From: Pseudoxanthomonas sp. PXM02
GTDB taxonomy: Bacteria; Pseudomonadota; Gammaproteobacteria; Xanthomonadales; Xanthomonadaceae
Direction: 5' to 3'
Length of the DNA: 64,000 nucleotides
Assembly: GCF_014851805.1 (NCBI RefSeq)
Contig: NZ_JACVAK010000001.1
Coordinates: 1,780,872 to 1,844,871 of the forward strand
Of this stretch, positions 54,180-63,877 are shown piece by piece. A program made the translations under genes and the position numbers. Below the pieces are notes generated by a model that was not told where the DNA came from, made no database searches, and saw only the letters and a program-made list of their open reading frames with translations. The stretch's first letter is position 1. Each line of letters begins with the position of its first letter.

Positions 54180-55444
54180 GCCTCTGGCGTTACGAATGGC
54201 GTCTTCTGCTGCGTTCACGCATCCCCGTGATCGGCCTGCTGATGTTGACGGCGCTTACCGTCGCCAGCCTCGTGTCGGGCGTGCAGCGTATCGACAGCCA
54301 GCGCGAGGCGATCGCCCGTATCGCAACCCTGCAGGCCACCGACAGCGCCGCGGTGGTGGCGGCCCACGGTGAGTCGACCGACGCGGGCCAAGCGGCCTAC
54401 TACTCCTTCCATCCCACCTGGAATCCACCGTCGGCACTGTCCTTCGCAGCGGTCGGCATGCGTGACGTCGCACCCTTCATGCTGCGCGTGCGGGCATTGG
54501 GGCTGGAGGCACAGATCCACGACGGAGATGTCTTCAATCCGGAACTCGCGCTGGCGGGTCGCTTCGACTTCGCGTTCCTGTTGACGTTCCTGCTTCCCGT
54601 CTTCGTGATCGTGCTCTTCCACGACCTGCGGTCCAACGAAACGGAGTCCGGCCGCGAGCGGATGCTGCGCAGCCTGCCCATGGGCCTCGGCCGCTTGTAC
54701 CTGCGCAAGGCCATGGTCCGGGCGTTGGCGTTGCTGGCCTGCGTGGGCGTGCCATTCGTGGTTGTCGCGCTCCAGCAGGGCGTAACGCTGTCGAAGATCG
54801 CCGGCGTGTTGGGACTGGCCACGGCTTACTTGGTGTTCTGGGCCGCTTTGTCCTTGCTGGTGGCCCGGCGCGGGTGGAGTTCGGCAACCAATGCCGCGAC
54901 CCTTGCGGCGTCCTGGGTCGCGATCGCGCTTGTACTGCCCGCCTTGGCGCACGTGGCGATCGAGCGTGCCATTCCGGTGGATCAGGGGGCCGAGATTGCA
55001 CGCGCCCAGCGTGAGGCGGTCAACCGGGCATGGGACATCCCGCGCGAAGACACCATGCAGCGCTTCTATGCGCGCTATCCGGAATGGAGCGACTCAGCCC
55101 CCTTGGGGACCGCGTTCCACTACAAGTGGTACCTCGCGTTCCACCAGAACGGCGACGACGATGTCGCGCAGATGGCCGCCGACTACCGCGCAGGCATCGA
55201 GAAGCGCTCAACCGCGGCTTCCAGCCTGGGCTGGCTGTTGCCGCCGGTGGGCATGCAGGCGGCATTGACGCGCCTTGCTGACACCGACATGCAGGCCCAT
55301 CTCGCCTACCAGGACCGGATCCGCGCGTATCACGCGGACCTGCGTGCCTATTACTACCGCTTCCTCTTCCGCGATGAGCCGTTCCGGCAGGCGGATTATG
55401 GACGAGCACCCGACTATGACATGGCGCTTCCTGCGAGCCCTTAG
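54176..55444 (+). CDS. ABC transporter permease, DUF3526 type, subunit 2
   Basis: 422-aa partner permease with the same layout: N-terminal TM (IPVIGLLMLTALTVASLVSG), loop, TM helices about 140-270 (FAFLLTFLLPVFVIVLFHDL, RALALLACVGVPFVVVALQQ, LATAYLVFWAALSLLVARRG), a second large loop with WYLAFHQNGDDDVA, and a polar C-terminal end rather than a final TM. Coupled by ATGA. The TonB receptor starts 94 bases downstream. Confidence 0.8.
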   Translation: MSLWRYEWRLLLRSRIPVIGLLMLTALTVASLVSGVQRIDSQREAIARIATLQATDSAAVVAAHGESTDAGQAAYYSFHPTWNPPSALSFAAVGMRDVAPFMLRVRALGLEAQIHDGDVFNPELALAGRFDFAFLLTFLLPVFVIVLFHDLRSNETESGRERMLRSLPMGLGRLYLRKAMVRALALLACVGVPFVVVALQQGVTLSKIAGVLGLATAYLVFWAALSLLVARRGWSSATNAATLAASWVAIALVLPALAHVAIERAIPVDQGAEIARAQREAVNRAWDIPREDTMQRFYARYPEWSDSAPLGTAFHYKWYLAFHQNGDDDVAQMAADYRAGIEKRSTAASSLGWLLPPVGMQAALTRLADTDMQAHLAYQDRIRAYHADLRAYYYRFLFRDEPFRQADYGRAPDYDMALPASP

Positions 55445-55537
55445 ATCGAGATGCCTGCAGAAATCAGTGCGTACCGGCGCTGCGGCGAAGCATGTCGATC
55501 CCGAAGAACAAACAACCACCACCACAAGAAACAAATA

Positions 55538-57739
55538 ATGAAGAAGAGAGCCCTCGCGACCGCTGTTGCAGTCCTCGTATTGAGCTCGCTCGCAGCTCAT
55601 GCCCAAGACCGTTCCGAGCTAAGTCTTGTGGAACTCGATGAGCTGGTGGTCAAAGGGCAGAAGGAGCGCGACACCAAGTTCCTTGTACAGCCGATTCAGA
55701 TCCTCACCGGAGATGAACTGGCACATCGCCGACAGGGCGGGCTTGGTGGGACGCTAGCAGGCCTCCCTGGGGTGCATCTGGACAACTTTGGGGGCGGCGC
55801 ATCGCGCCCTGTCATCCGAGGCCAGACGCTGCCGCGGATCGAGATCCTCAGCAATGGTTCCAACGTCTATGACGCCGCTTCTGTTTCGCCCGATCACGCC
55901 ATCGCGACCGATCCGCTCCTGCTCGACGGCATCGAGATCGTTCGAGGCGCGGCTGCAACACGCTATGGCGGAAATGCGGTTAATGGCGCGATCAATCTGA
56001 TCGACAGCAAGATCCCGACCGCCGTGCCTGAGGGGGGAGTCAGCGGCGCGGCGGAGCTGCGCTACGGAACAGGCGACAGGGAGAAGACGGGGGTTGGAAA
56101 AATCACCCTGGGAAGTGGCTCGTTTGCGTTTCATGCTGAGGGATCCGATCGAAGCAGCGACGACTATGACGTACCAGATGGCTTTGGAAGTGAGCGGCTG
56201 TTGCATTCGTTTGCCGATAGTTCCAGCTCTTCTGCAGGCGCGTCTTGGATCACAACGCGTGGCTACGTGGGCGCTTCCTACAGCCTGCAAAAAAGCAAGT
56301 ATGGGCTCCCAGGGCACAGCCACAGAAACGGTCTGTGCCACTTGCATGCCCCCGATCTTCACTGCGAGGCGCACGGAAGCTTCGGTGATCCCTACATTGG
56401 GCTCAACGATAACGATGTGGCGCTGATCAACCTGCGCAATGAGCGGTACGACATTCGTGCCGACTTTCGGGACGTCCTACCAGGGTTCGAGCGCGCCCGC
56501 GCGTGGCTCTCATCCACCGACTACATGCACGACGAGGTCGATGCTGGGAAGCTGTTCTCTCGATATCGCAATGACGTGGGCGACGCGCGTGTGGAGCTGA
56601 CCCATAAGCCATTGCTGGGATTCAGCGGCGCCTTGGGGTTGCAGTACACCGATGGCACGTTCAGTGGCATGAGCTACAACAATGCCAACCTGGGCGACGG
56701 CGACGACGAGATATTCAGCGAGGGATGGGCCGTCTACCTCAATGAGGACAAGAGCTTCGGTCCAGTCGATATCTCCCTGGCGGCGCGCTATGACCGTCGG
56801 AAGAGCAGGGCGTATTACCCGTCGTTCGAAGAGGCGATCGGGCTTTCCCTGGAGATGCTGGAAACGATGCATCCATCCATCCAAGAGCTGCTCCTCGGCA
56901 TCTATCAGAGCGACTATGTCATTCCCGAAGCACAGCACGATCTGCTGTCCTTATCTGCGGGCGCACGTTGGAACTTTGGCGAGGGGCAGTCACTGGGTCT
57001 GAGCTTGGCGCGCTCGCAGCGCGCCCCCGGTCCTCGCGAACTCTACGCGGGTGGAAACAACCTCGCGACCAACAGCTACGAGATCGGGCTTTTGCGGCCC
57101 AGCCTGCTTGGCCCAGGGTTTCCTGTGTATGCCTCCGACATCACCGAAGAGACGCGGTCGATCGATCTGGCGTATCGAAACCAAAGGGAGGCTTTCGATA
57201 TTGAGGTGGGCCTCTTCCATCAAGATGTCGAGAACTACATCTTCGCCAAGCTGATTGAAGAGGAGAACGAGACTGGCCTGCCGCAACGGCTCCTGCTGTA
57301 CACGGCCGCCGATGCCACGTTCACTGGGGTGGATGGTCAGATCAGCCGGCAGCTCAATGAAGAGCACACCTTCACCGTCTTTGGCGATTACGTTCGGGCT
57401 GATCTGAAGGGGCAGGACGACAACCTGCCGCGAATCCCGCCCGCGCGCCTTGGGATACGTCACGCCTGGTCGAGCGGCCCACTGTCGGTGGATGCGGAGT
57501 ATCACCACACATTCGCACAGGATCGGATCGCCTCGTATGAGACGAAGACCGATGGCTACAACATGCTCAGCGCCACAGTGGCCTATCGGGTGGAACTGAC
57601 GAAGAGGCAATCGGCAGAGTTCTACATCCGAGCCACGAATTTGCTGAACGAAGAAGCCTACGTGCACACCTCGTTCGTGAAGGATCAGTCACCTCTCAGG
57701 GGGCGCAGCGTGGCTCTTGGGATTCGCTACAAGTTCTAA
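55538..57739 (+). CDS. ZnuD-like TonB-dependent receptor (probable metal uptake)
   Basis: 733-aa outer-membrane receptor. Signal peptide (ATAVAVLVLSSLAAHA), TonB-box-like LDELVVKGQ, plug (GLGGTLAGLPGVHLDNFGGG, RPVIRGQTLPRIEIL, EIVRGAAATRYGGNAVNGAI) and barrel ending in YKF. Residues about 258-284 form a His/Cys-rich loop (GHSHRNGLCHLHAPDLHCEA, then HG) like the zinc-binding loop of ZnuD. Zinc or a similar metal is the probable ligand; a metallophore complex is possible. It is the first of two adjacent receptors and follows the ABC genes. Confidence 0.83.
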   Translation: MKKRALATAVAVLVLSSLAAHAQDRSELSLVELDELVVKGQKERDTKFLVQPIQILTGDELAHRRQGGLGGTLAGLPGVHLDNFGGGASRPVIRGQTLPRIEILSNGSNVYDAASVSPDHAIATDPLLLDGIEIVRGAAATRYGGNAVNGAINLIDSKIPTAVPEGGVSGAAELRYGTGDREKTGVGKITLGSGSFAFHAEGSDRSSDDYDVPDGFGSERLLHSFADSSSSSAGASWITTRGYVGASYSLQKSKYGLPGHSHRNGLCHLHAPDLHCEAHGSFGDPYIGLNDNDVALINLRNERYDIRADFRDVLPGFERARAWLSSTDYMHDEVDAGKLFSRYRNDVGDARVELTHKPLLGFSGALGLQYTDGTFSGMSYNNANLGDGDDEIFSEGWAVYLNEDKSFGPVDISLAARYDRRKSRAYYPSFEEAIGLSLEMLETMHPSIQELLLGIYQSDYVIPEAQHDLLSLSAGARWNFGEGQSLGLSLARSQRAPGPRELYAGGNNLATNSYEIGLLRPSLLGPGFPVYASDITEETRSIDLAYRNQREAFDIEVGLFHQDVENYIFAKLIEEENETGLPQRLLLYTAADATFTGVDGQISRQLNEEHTFTVFGDYVRADLKGQDDNLPRIPPARLGIRHAWSSGPLSVDAEYHHTFAQDRIASYETKTDGYNMLSATVAYRVELTKRQSAEFYIRATNLLNEEAYVHTSFVKDQSPLRGRSVALGIRYKF

Positions 57740-57833
57740 AGGTCCGTGATCGGTCGATGCAGTTCGACCAGGCCCGTGTCGACCCACTACCGCCGACTCT
57801 GGCGCTAGTCCCCATTCTTAAGGAGTGTCATCA

Positions 57834-60701
57834 ATGTCGCGCTTTTCTCGTGCCCGTCGTCCTCTATTGCACACGCTCGTGCTGACCAGTGCTGTCTCAG
57901 TCGCCTTGTCCTCCTTGGCCGTTGACGCCATGGCGGCGGATGGCAGTGCATACAACGTCCGCCAGTTCAACATTCCAGCCCAGTCACTGGAATCTGCCAT
58001 TGCCGAGTTTGAGAACCAGTCGAACGCCGAAGTGCAGGTGCCGCAAGGCGTGACCGGGCGTGGCTCGGCAGTCCTCGGCGCACTCACGCCAGAGGCAGCC
58101 CTGCGGCAGCTACTGGCCGGCACAGGCTGGATGGTGAGTGTGCGCCCCGGGGGTGAATACGCGCTTGTGCCTTCGGGCGAGGCGGGCACCCCTGCTGCCG
58201 TCGTCACCGCGCCGCTCTCGGTGCAGGGCAGCGTGGCCTCGGAAGGGATCTATCAGGGCAAGACGGAGTATGACGAGCGCGCTCTGCGCTCCATCCCTGC
58301 GACCAACGGCCATATCACCAGTGTCCTGCGCCTCAATCCTGCGGTGCAGCTGGATGGTGGCGCCACCAGCAGCAACAGACCGGGCGACCTGGAGCCGGCC
58401 AGCATCAGCATCCACGGTGCGCCGTTCTGGCAGAACCTTTTCATGGTCGATGGGATGTCGGTCAACAACGACATCAACCCTGGCAACACCGATTACACCT
58501 ACGTCAACTCCTCGCCGACGGAGCTTCACGGCAACACGAGCCAGGGCATTGCACTGGATATTGGCTTGGTGGAACGGGTGGACGTCTACGACAGCAATGT
58601 CCCGGCCGAGTATGGCGGCTTCAATGGGGGCGTGATCGACGCCATCACCCGCATGCCCAGCAAGGAGCTGCATGGCAGCGTGTCGATGACGCACACCCGC
58701 GACGCTTGGACCAAGTACAACATCGACAAGTGGAAGGAAGCGGAGTTCTACGACACGCCAGCCATCGCCGATGGCTACGTCCGCAATCAGCCCGAGTTCG
58801 AGACCACCACGTGGCGCCTGAACCTCGAAGGCCACCTGACGGAGAACTTCGGACTTCTGGGGAGCTTCACCCACAAGCGCTCCGACATCTACAACCAGCG
58901 TATGGTGAACGAGTCCATGGTCGACGCGGGCGCGTCACTTCAGACCTTCACCAATGTGTTCCGCAAGATCGAGAACTACTTCGTCAAGGGTGTCTGGACG
59001 CCGAGTGATCGGTTCATGCTCGAAACGGTCGTCAATCATGAACCTCACCAGAGCCAGCACTTCAATCGCAACGCGCTGGAAGGCGACTTCATCATTGACG
59101 GGGGAGGCTCCAACGTCGGCATGACGGCAACGATTGAAGGAGACCGCGTCGTCCAGACCCACAAGCTGAGCTGGTCATCGCTGGAGCACTCGCGCACGGG
59201 CGGCCCGGGCTGGTTTGCGCGCTGGCGCCACTCCCCGGAGATCAACTGGGGCCAGCCTACCCCCGGGGGACTGGCGCTATTCGGAACCTTCGGCGACCTC
59301 TACCAGGAGCAGGAGAGTGTGGGGTACCAGGGCAAGCTGGAATGGGCGCCGATCGAACTGTGGGGCGGTGAGCACCGTTTCGCCATCGGAGCGGGCCTGT
59401 CCAGGACCGAAGCCATCTACGAGCGCAAGGAGGACTACACCGATGGTGGCATCCCCTCGCTGCGTCCCACCCGCACCTGCACGGATGCCAACGGCGTTGT
59501 CGACACGCGTCACTGCTCGACTTCGCCCGTGACCTTCCCGGCCAACATGCCTGTCCCGGGCTTCGTCCAAGGCGATGGACAGTACGCCAGCTTCGTTGAC
59601 CTGTATCGCGCAGGCCGGATCAAGGTGGACCAGACGGCATGGAACGTATGGGCCGAAGATGACTTGCGCATCAGCCGCGCGCGCATTCGACTAGGCGTGC
59701 GCGTCGATGGCGACGACTACATGGACAAGACCACCGTCGCCCCGCGCTTGGCCTTCGAATACGACCTCGCCGCCGATGGAAGCAGTCGACTGATTGCAGG
59801 CGCAAACCGCTACTACGGTCGCAACATCTTCGACTACGCATTGCGCGTGGGACGCGAAGCACTGGAGTACCGCCTGACCCGAGGACCCGACCTGGTGTGG
59901 TCCGATCCCGTGCGCACCGCGCTGAACACGACTGTTCTCAGCGATCTGGACATTCCCCATGACGACGAATGGACGCTGGGTTTCCGGCAGGTGGCGTGGG
60001 ATACGGCTTTCGAGCTGAAGTATGTGAACCGCCGAGGCCGCGATCAGATCGTGGCGGTGGAGATCGAGGGGCCGAATCCTGACCCGACCGTGGACCAGAC
60101 CTCCCACTACACCTACCAGAACATAGGAAAGACCGACACGGACGGTGTCTCGTTGACGATTGAGCCCCTGCAGGAAATCACGCTGGGCGAGACGTACACG
60201 CGCGCACAGCTGATCGCGAACTGGACCGATGTGGACCGCTCGCACTACTCCTACGAAAGCCGTGGCAATGACTACTTCATCAAGTACAACGGCGCCTTCA
60301 TCCGTTACAACGAGCGTCCGATCGGCAACTACAGTCGACCCTGGACGGCGCGAATCGCCACGCAGACCCGTGTTCCTGCGCTCGGTCTCACGGTAGGCAG
60401 CTTCCTGAGCTGGCGCGGGCCGTTCAGCGCGGCGATGTACACCGGCGGCGCAGAGATGTACGAAGGGCAGATGGTCGACGTCTACGCACGGCGTGACTTC
60501 GGAACTGCGATGACGTGGGATCTGCGCGTTGCCTGGGAAAGCCGCATCGGCGTGAAGCAGGAAACCGTGTTCGCCAACCTGGACGTCACCAACGTCCTCA
60601 ACCGGCGCAACATCGCCTCGCACATCGACGACTGGGCTGGTGCATACGAGGAATACGAGCTGGGTCGCCACTTCCAGCTGGAACTCGGCTACCGCTTCTA
60701 A
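57834..60701 (+). CDS. TonB-dependent receptor with N-terminal STN domain
   Basis: 955-aa receptor. Signal peptide ending AVDAMAA, then an STN domain (residues 45-115; FNIPAQSLESAIAEFENQSN, LTPEAALRQLLAGTGWMVSV), a plug (NGHITSVLRLNPAVQ, WQNLFMVDGMSVNNDINPGN, VERVDVYDSNVPAEYGGFNG) and a long barrel ending in LELGYRF. STN domains usually talk to a FecR-type anti-sigma factor, but no fecI/fecR pair is present here. GGAG eight bases before ATG 57834 decides the start over GTG 57825. It directly precedes exbB-exbD-tonB. Ligand unknown; a large siderophore or peptide is possible. Confidence 0.85.
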   Translation: MSRFSRARRPLLHTLVLTSAVSVALSSLAVDAMAADGSAYNVRQFNIPAQSLESAIAEFENQSNAEVQVPQGVTGRGSAVLGALTPEAALRQLLAGTGWMVSVRPGGEYALVPSGEAGTPAAVVTAPLSVQGSVASEGIYQGKTEYDERALRSIPATNGHITSVLRLNPAVQLDGGATSSNRPGDLEPASISIHGAPFWQNLFMVDGMSVNNDINPGNTDYTYVNSSPTELHGNTSQGIALDIGLVERVDVYDSNVPAEYGGFNGGVIDAITRMPSKELHGSVSMTHTRDAWTKYNIDKWKEAEFYDTPAIADGYVRNQPEFETTTWRLNLEGHLTENFGLLGSFTHKRSDIYNQRMVNESMVDAGASLQTFTNVFRKIENYFVKGVWTPSDRFMLETVVNHEPHQSQHFNRNALEGDFIIDGGGSNVGMTATIEGDRVVQTHKLSWSSLEHSRTGGPGWFARWRHSPEINWGQPTPGGLALFGTFGDLYQEQESVGYQGKLEWAPIELWGGEHRFAIGAGLSRTEAIYERKEDYTDGGIPSLRPTRTCTDANGVVDTRHCSTSPVTFPANMPVPGFVQGDGQYASFVDLYRAGRIKVDQTAWNVWAEDDLRISRARIRLGVRVDGDDYMDKTTVAPRLAFEYDLAADGSSRLIAGANRYYGRNIFDYALRVGREALEYRLTRGPDLVWSDPVRTALNTTVLSDLDIPHDDEWTLGFRQVAWDTAFELKYVNRRGRDQIVAVEIEGPNPDPTVDQTSHYTYQNIGKTDTDGVSLTIEPLQEITLGETYTRAQLIANWTDVDRSHYSYESRGNDYFIKYNGAFIRYNERPIGNYSRPWTARIATQTRVPALGLTVGSFLSWRGPFSAAMYTGGAEMYEGQMVDVYARRDFGTAMTWDLRVAWESRIGVKQETVFANLDVTNVLNRRNIASHIDDWAGAYEEYELGRHFQLELGYRF

Positions 60702-60712
60702 GCGACGAATCG

Positions 60713-60736
60713 AGCAGGCGGCACCTGCCGCCTGCT
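60713..60736 (+). other. Intercistronic hairpin between the STN receptor and exbB
   Basis: AGCAGGCGGC and GCCGCCTGCT form a perfect 10-bp stem with an ACCT loop, 12 bases after the receptor stop and 31 before exbB. It is followed by TCGTCC, not a T-run, so it may be a leaky terminator or a 3'-protecting hairpin giving more receptor than ExbB. Confidence 0.55.
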
Positions 60737-60766
60737 TCGTCCGAACCCTTGCTCAGGACGCTCTCC

Positions 60767-61479
60767 ATGTTGCCGTTTTCCGCCACTGCCGGGGTTGCCC
60801 TCGCTCCCGACACACTGACCGCGTGGGGGATGTTCGTCCATGCGGACATCATCGTGCAGGCAGTCATGGTGGGGCTGGCGCTGGCCTCACTGGTCACCTG
60901 GACCGTGCTGCTCGCCAAGTCCTGGGAGTTTTCTCGTCTGCGCCGCCGCTTGGGCGAAGCGCGAGATCAGGTGCTCGCCGCTGTTCGGCTGAGCGACATC
61001 GAAAGCGCGGATGCCCTGCAGCACGACATCCCCCGATCGCTGCTCGATGCGACGGTGCTGGAACTTCGGCTGTCGCACGATGTGGAAGACAAGGCGGGCG
61101 TCAGCGAGCGTGTCGCCTCCCGGCTTGACCGACTGGAAGCCCGTCACCTGCGCGAGCTTCGCAAAGGCGCCAGTGTCCTGGCCACCATCGGCGCGACAGC
61201 GCCGTTCGTGGGGCTGTTCGGGACCGTCTGGGGCATCATGAACAGCTTCGTGGGCATCGCCGAATCCAACACCACCAATCTGGCGGTGGTTGCTCCCGGC
61301 ATTGCCGAAGCCTTGTTGGCCACTGCGCTTGGTCTTGTGGCCGCCATCCCTGCCGTCGTGATCTACAACCACTTCGCGCGTTCCCTCGCGGGTCTTAGGG
61401 GCGTGCTCGGCGATATCTCCGCGGGTATCCAACAAGTGGTTTCCCGGGATCTGGATAGAAGGACGCAGAGGCAAGCGCC

Positions 61480-61483
<4 letters not shown>
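60767..61483 (+). CDS. exbB: ExbB/TolQ-family proton channel subunit
   Basis: 238-aa inner-membrane protein that, with ExbD, turns the proton gradient into motion of TonB. One TM near residues 25-50 (IIVQAVMVGLALASLVTWTV), a cytosolic helical region, and the conserved TM pair (ATIGATAPFVGLFGTVWGIM and APGIAEALLATALGLVAAIP). ATG 60767 is the first start that gives a normal length. Coupled by ATGA to exbD. Confidence 0.92.
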
Positions 61484-61901
<418 letters not shown>

Positions 61902-61905
<4 letters not shown>

Positions 61906-62630
61906 CGGCGTCCAGGCACGCGATCGTATGGAGTTCCAGTCTTGCCGTGGCGGTCCTCGTCCATCTGGCGGCCATCGCGGTAGTGCTGTGGTGGCGAACT
62001 GCGCCCCCTGCGACAGCGGATCTCGCCGCGGACGCCATCATGCTTGACCTGGCCGCGACGCCCGAGGCGCCGCCGGCGCCACCCACCGACATGCCGCAAG
62101 GTCCCATACAGCCGCCGAACGAGCGCCCGCTGCGGGCGGAGCAACCGCGCTTGCAACCCCGCGTCGAATTGCCGACGTTCGACACTCCTGACGTCCAGGA
62201 TCCCGACCAGGCACTCGATGAGCCCAAAGGGCCTCCCTCTGAGAAGCCGATGCAGGCACAGGCTCCCCCCAGCGCCGATGCCGCACGGAGCACGCGGCTT
62301 GCAGCGCGACAGACGGTGTCAGGCGTTCGGGGAGAGATTGCCGCGACATGGCAAGGGATCCTGCTGGGACATCTTGAGCAGCATCGCCGTTATCCCCGCC
62401 AGGCCGAACGCATGCGCCAGGAGGGCACTGCGCATGTGCGCTTCTCGGTGGACCAACGAGGCTATGTCGCCAACGCAAGGATCGAGCGAAGCAGCGGCAA
62501 CGCGCTGCTGGACCAGGCAACGCTCGACACCGTCCAGCGGGCCAGCCCCGTCCCGCCGCCACCCACCGAACTGGCGCCCTACCCCGTCGACGTGATGGTG
62601 CCCGTGGAGTTCTACGTCCGAAGACGTTGA
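61902..62630 (+). CDS. tonB: TonB energy transducer
   Basis: 242-aa protein: N-terminal TM anchor (SLAVAVLVHLAAIAVVLWW), a proline-rich spacer (APPTDMPQGPIQPPNERPLR) and a TonB C-terminal domain (LEQHRRYPRQAERMRQEGTA, VDQRGYVANARIERSSGNAL, VMVPVEFYVRR). It presumably serves the two receptors upstream. Coupled to exbD; 66 bases separate it from the unknown secreted protein. Confidence 0.92.
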
Positions 62631-62696
62631 TAGGTATCCAGACCCCGCTCCGCGACCAGCGTCGCTCCATCCTTCCTAACATAAGGCAGAAAGTTC

Positions 62697-63683
62697 ATGA
62701 AAACCGCGAAGACACGCCTGAGGATCGCTCCTCTTGTGCTCCTGGCTATCGCCGGCATCACCGCGAGCACGACGTCGCTGGCTCAGACGAACACGAAGAG
62801 CCAGTGCTTCAGCAACGAAGGACTCCCTGCGGAGCTCCAACAGAAGTCGGAGAAGTATCTCCTCGAAGCGCTGGACACCGAAGCACTCTTCACGCTCGTG
62901 GGTGGCCTCAAGCCCATGAGCTCCGGCTTCTATGACCGAAGGGTGTCCACCTCCATCCCCCGCATGAGCGAGAAAGAAGCGACGTCGGTGATGGCCGAGC
63001 TCGGATCGCGCCGCGCATCGAAGATGACGGACGAGCAAAAGGCCCGGCTCGCCGAAGCCAAGTCTGCAGCAGACCGCTTCACTGCCCTTCGAGAGGTCGA
63101 TGAGTTGCGTCGGATCGTCTCCACGTGGACGTGCGGCGATGAGATCCATGCGGACATCATTCACTTCGCCACGCCCCATGCGGGCGACCGGCACGTGGGA
63201 GGTGTCCTGTTCTCGCGACCCGCCCTGGTCGACATGATCCAGCGGAAGGAAAAGTTTTTCTCCCGCTGGTCGATCACGCCGAACGCCGGTCCCATCGAGG
63301 CGCTCATGGCGGTTGAGTACGCGCGCGATGCGTCGCGATTCGCCGGCTACGGGTATCTGTTCGGCTACCCCGACGAGGCCGTCCGCTTCTTCGTGGACTC
63401 CTCCATCTATCAGGACATGACGGGCGATTTCGTGACGCGTGACTTCCGTGCGATCCCTACGTTCCAGCGCGAGACCGGACAGTTCACGTACGCGGTGCCA
63501 AAGGGGACGGCCGTTTCGGAGGCTGATCTCCGACTCAAGGAGCGAGCGGGCGCGATCCTCAGCGCCTACAAGGTGCGGCGCGCGCAGTACGTGGGTCCCG
63601 GAAAGCCAGGCGTGGCCGCCATGCTGCGCGACTGGTTTTGCCCCAACGACAACGAATGCAGTCCCGCCAACGCAGCGCTCTAG
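62697..63683 (+). CDS. Unknown secreted protein of the TonB island
   Basis: 328-aa protein with a signal peptide (LVLLAIAGITASTTSLAQ). The mature part has four cysteines (QCFSNEG, STWTCGDE, WFCPNDNECSP), likely in two disulfides, and an HADIIHFATPHAGDRH segment rich in His and Asp (about 150-165) that could bind a metal. GYGYLFGYPDEAVRFFVDSS and GDFVTRDFRAIPTFQRETGQ are alpha/beta in pattern. I do not recognise the family. Its place after tonB suggests a periplasmic or surface partner of the receptors. Confidence 0.72.
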   Translation: MKTAKTRLRIAPLVLLAIAGITASTTSLAQTNTKSQCFSNEGLPAELQQKSEKYLLEALDTEALFTLVGGLKPMSSGFYDRRVSTSIPRMSEKEATSVMAELGSRRASKMTDEQKARLAEAKSAADRFTALREVDELRRIVSTWTCGDEIHADIIHFATPHAGDRHVGGVLFSRPALVDMIQRKEKFFSRWSITPNAGPIEALMAVEYARDASRFAGYGYLFGYPDEAVRFFVDSSIYQDMTGDFVTRDFRAIPTFQRETGQFTYAVPKGTAVSEADLRLKERAGAILSAYKVRRAQYVGPGKPGVAAMLRDWFCPNDNECSPANAAL

Positions 63684-63732
63684 GCGGCCGTATGCCTGCA
63701 GCGATAAGCGGGCATTTGAGAGCTAAGGTTGA

Positions 63733-63757
63733 GGTGCCTGCTCGCGACGCAGGCACC
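63733..63757. terminator. Hairpin at the end of the TonB island
   Basis: GGTGCCTGC and GCAGGCACC, a perfect 9-bp stem with a 7-base loop, 50 bases after the last gene. No clear T-run on either strand. It could end the plus-strand operon or a former minus-strand gene to the right. Confidence 0.55.
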
Positions 63758-63767
63758 CCAATATCCG

Positions 63768-63830
63768 TCAGAAGCTGGTCTTCAGGTAGAGCGACGACGT
63801 GCGCCGACTTGTTGATGCGGAACGGAGCGC
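63768..63830 (-). pseudogene. Possible 3' remnant of an outer-membrane protein gene
   Basis: Read on the minus strand, the short open stretch ends SSLYLKTSF-stop, with an aromatic C-terminus typical of beta-barrel proteins; a second frame just upstream reads FRINKSAHVV, as if joined by a frameshift. The rest is missing, and the next bases are a palindromic repeat and an IS30 element. Weak evidence: only about 20 residues. Confidence 0.25.
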
Positions 63831-63860
63831 CCAGCTATCCGAACTAACTCGCATCCGACG

Positions 63861-63877
63861 GATGTCCGCTTTGGGTC
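63861..63877. repeat. Dispersed palindromic repeat, copy 5, half copy
   Basis: GATGTCCGCTTTGGGTC is the left arm and loop of the repeat; the right arm (expected GGAAGCGGACAT) is replaced by the end of an IS30-type element. Confidence 0.55.
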
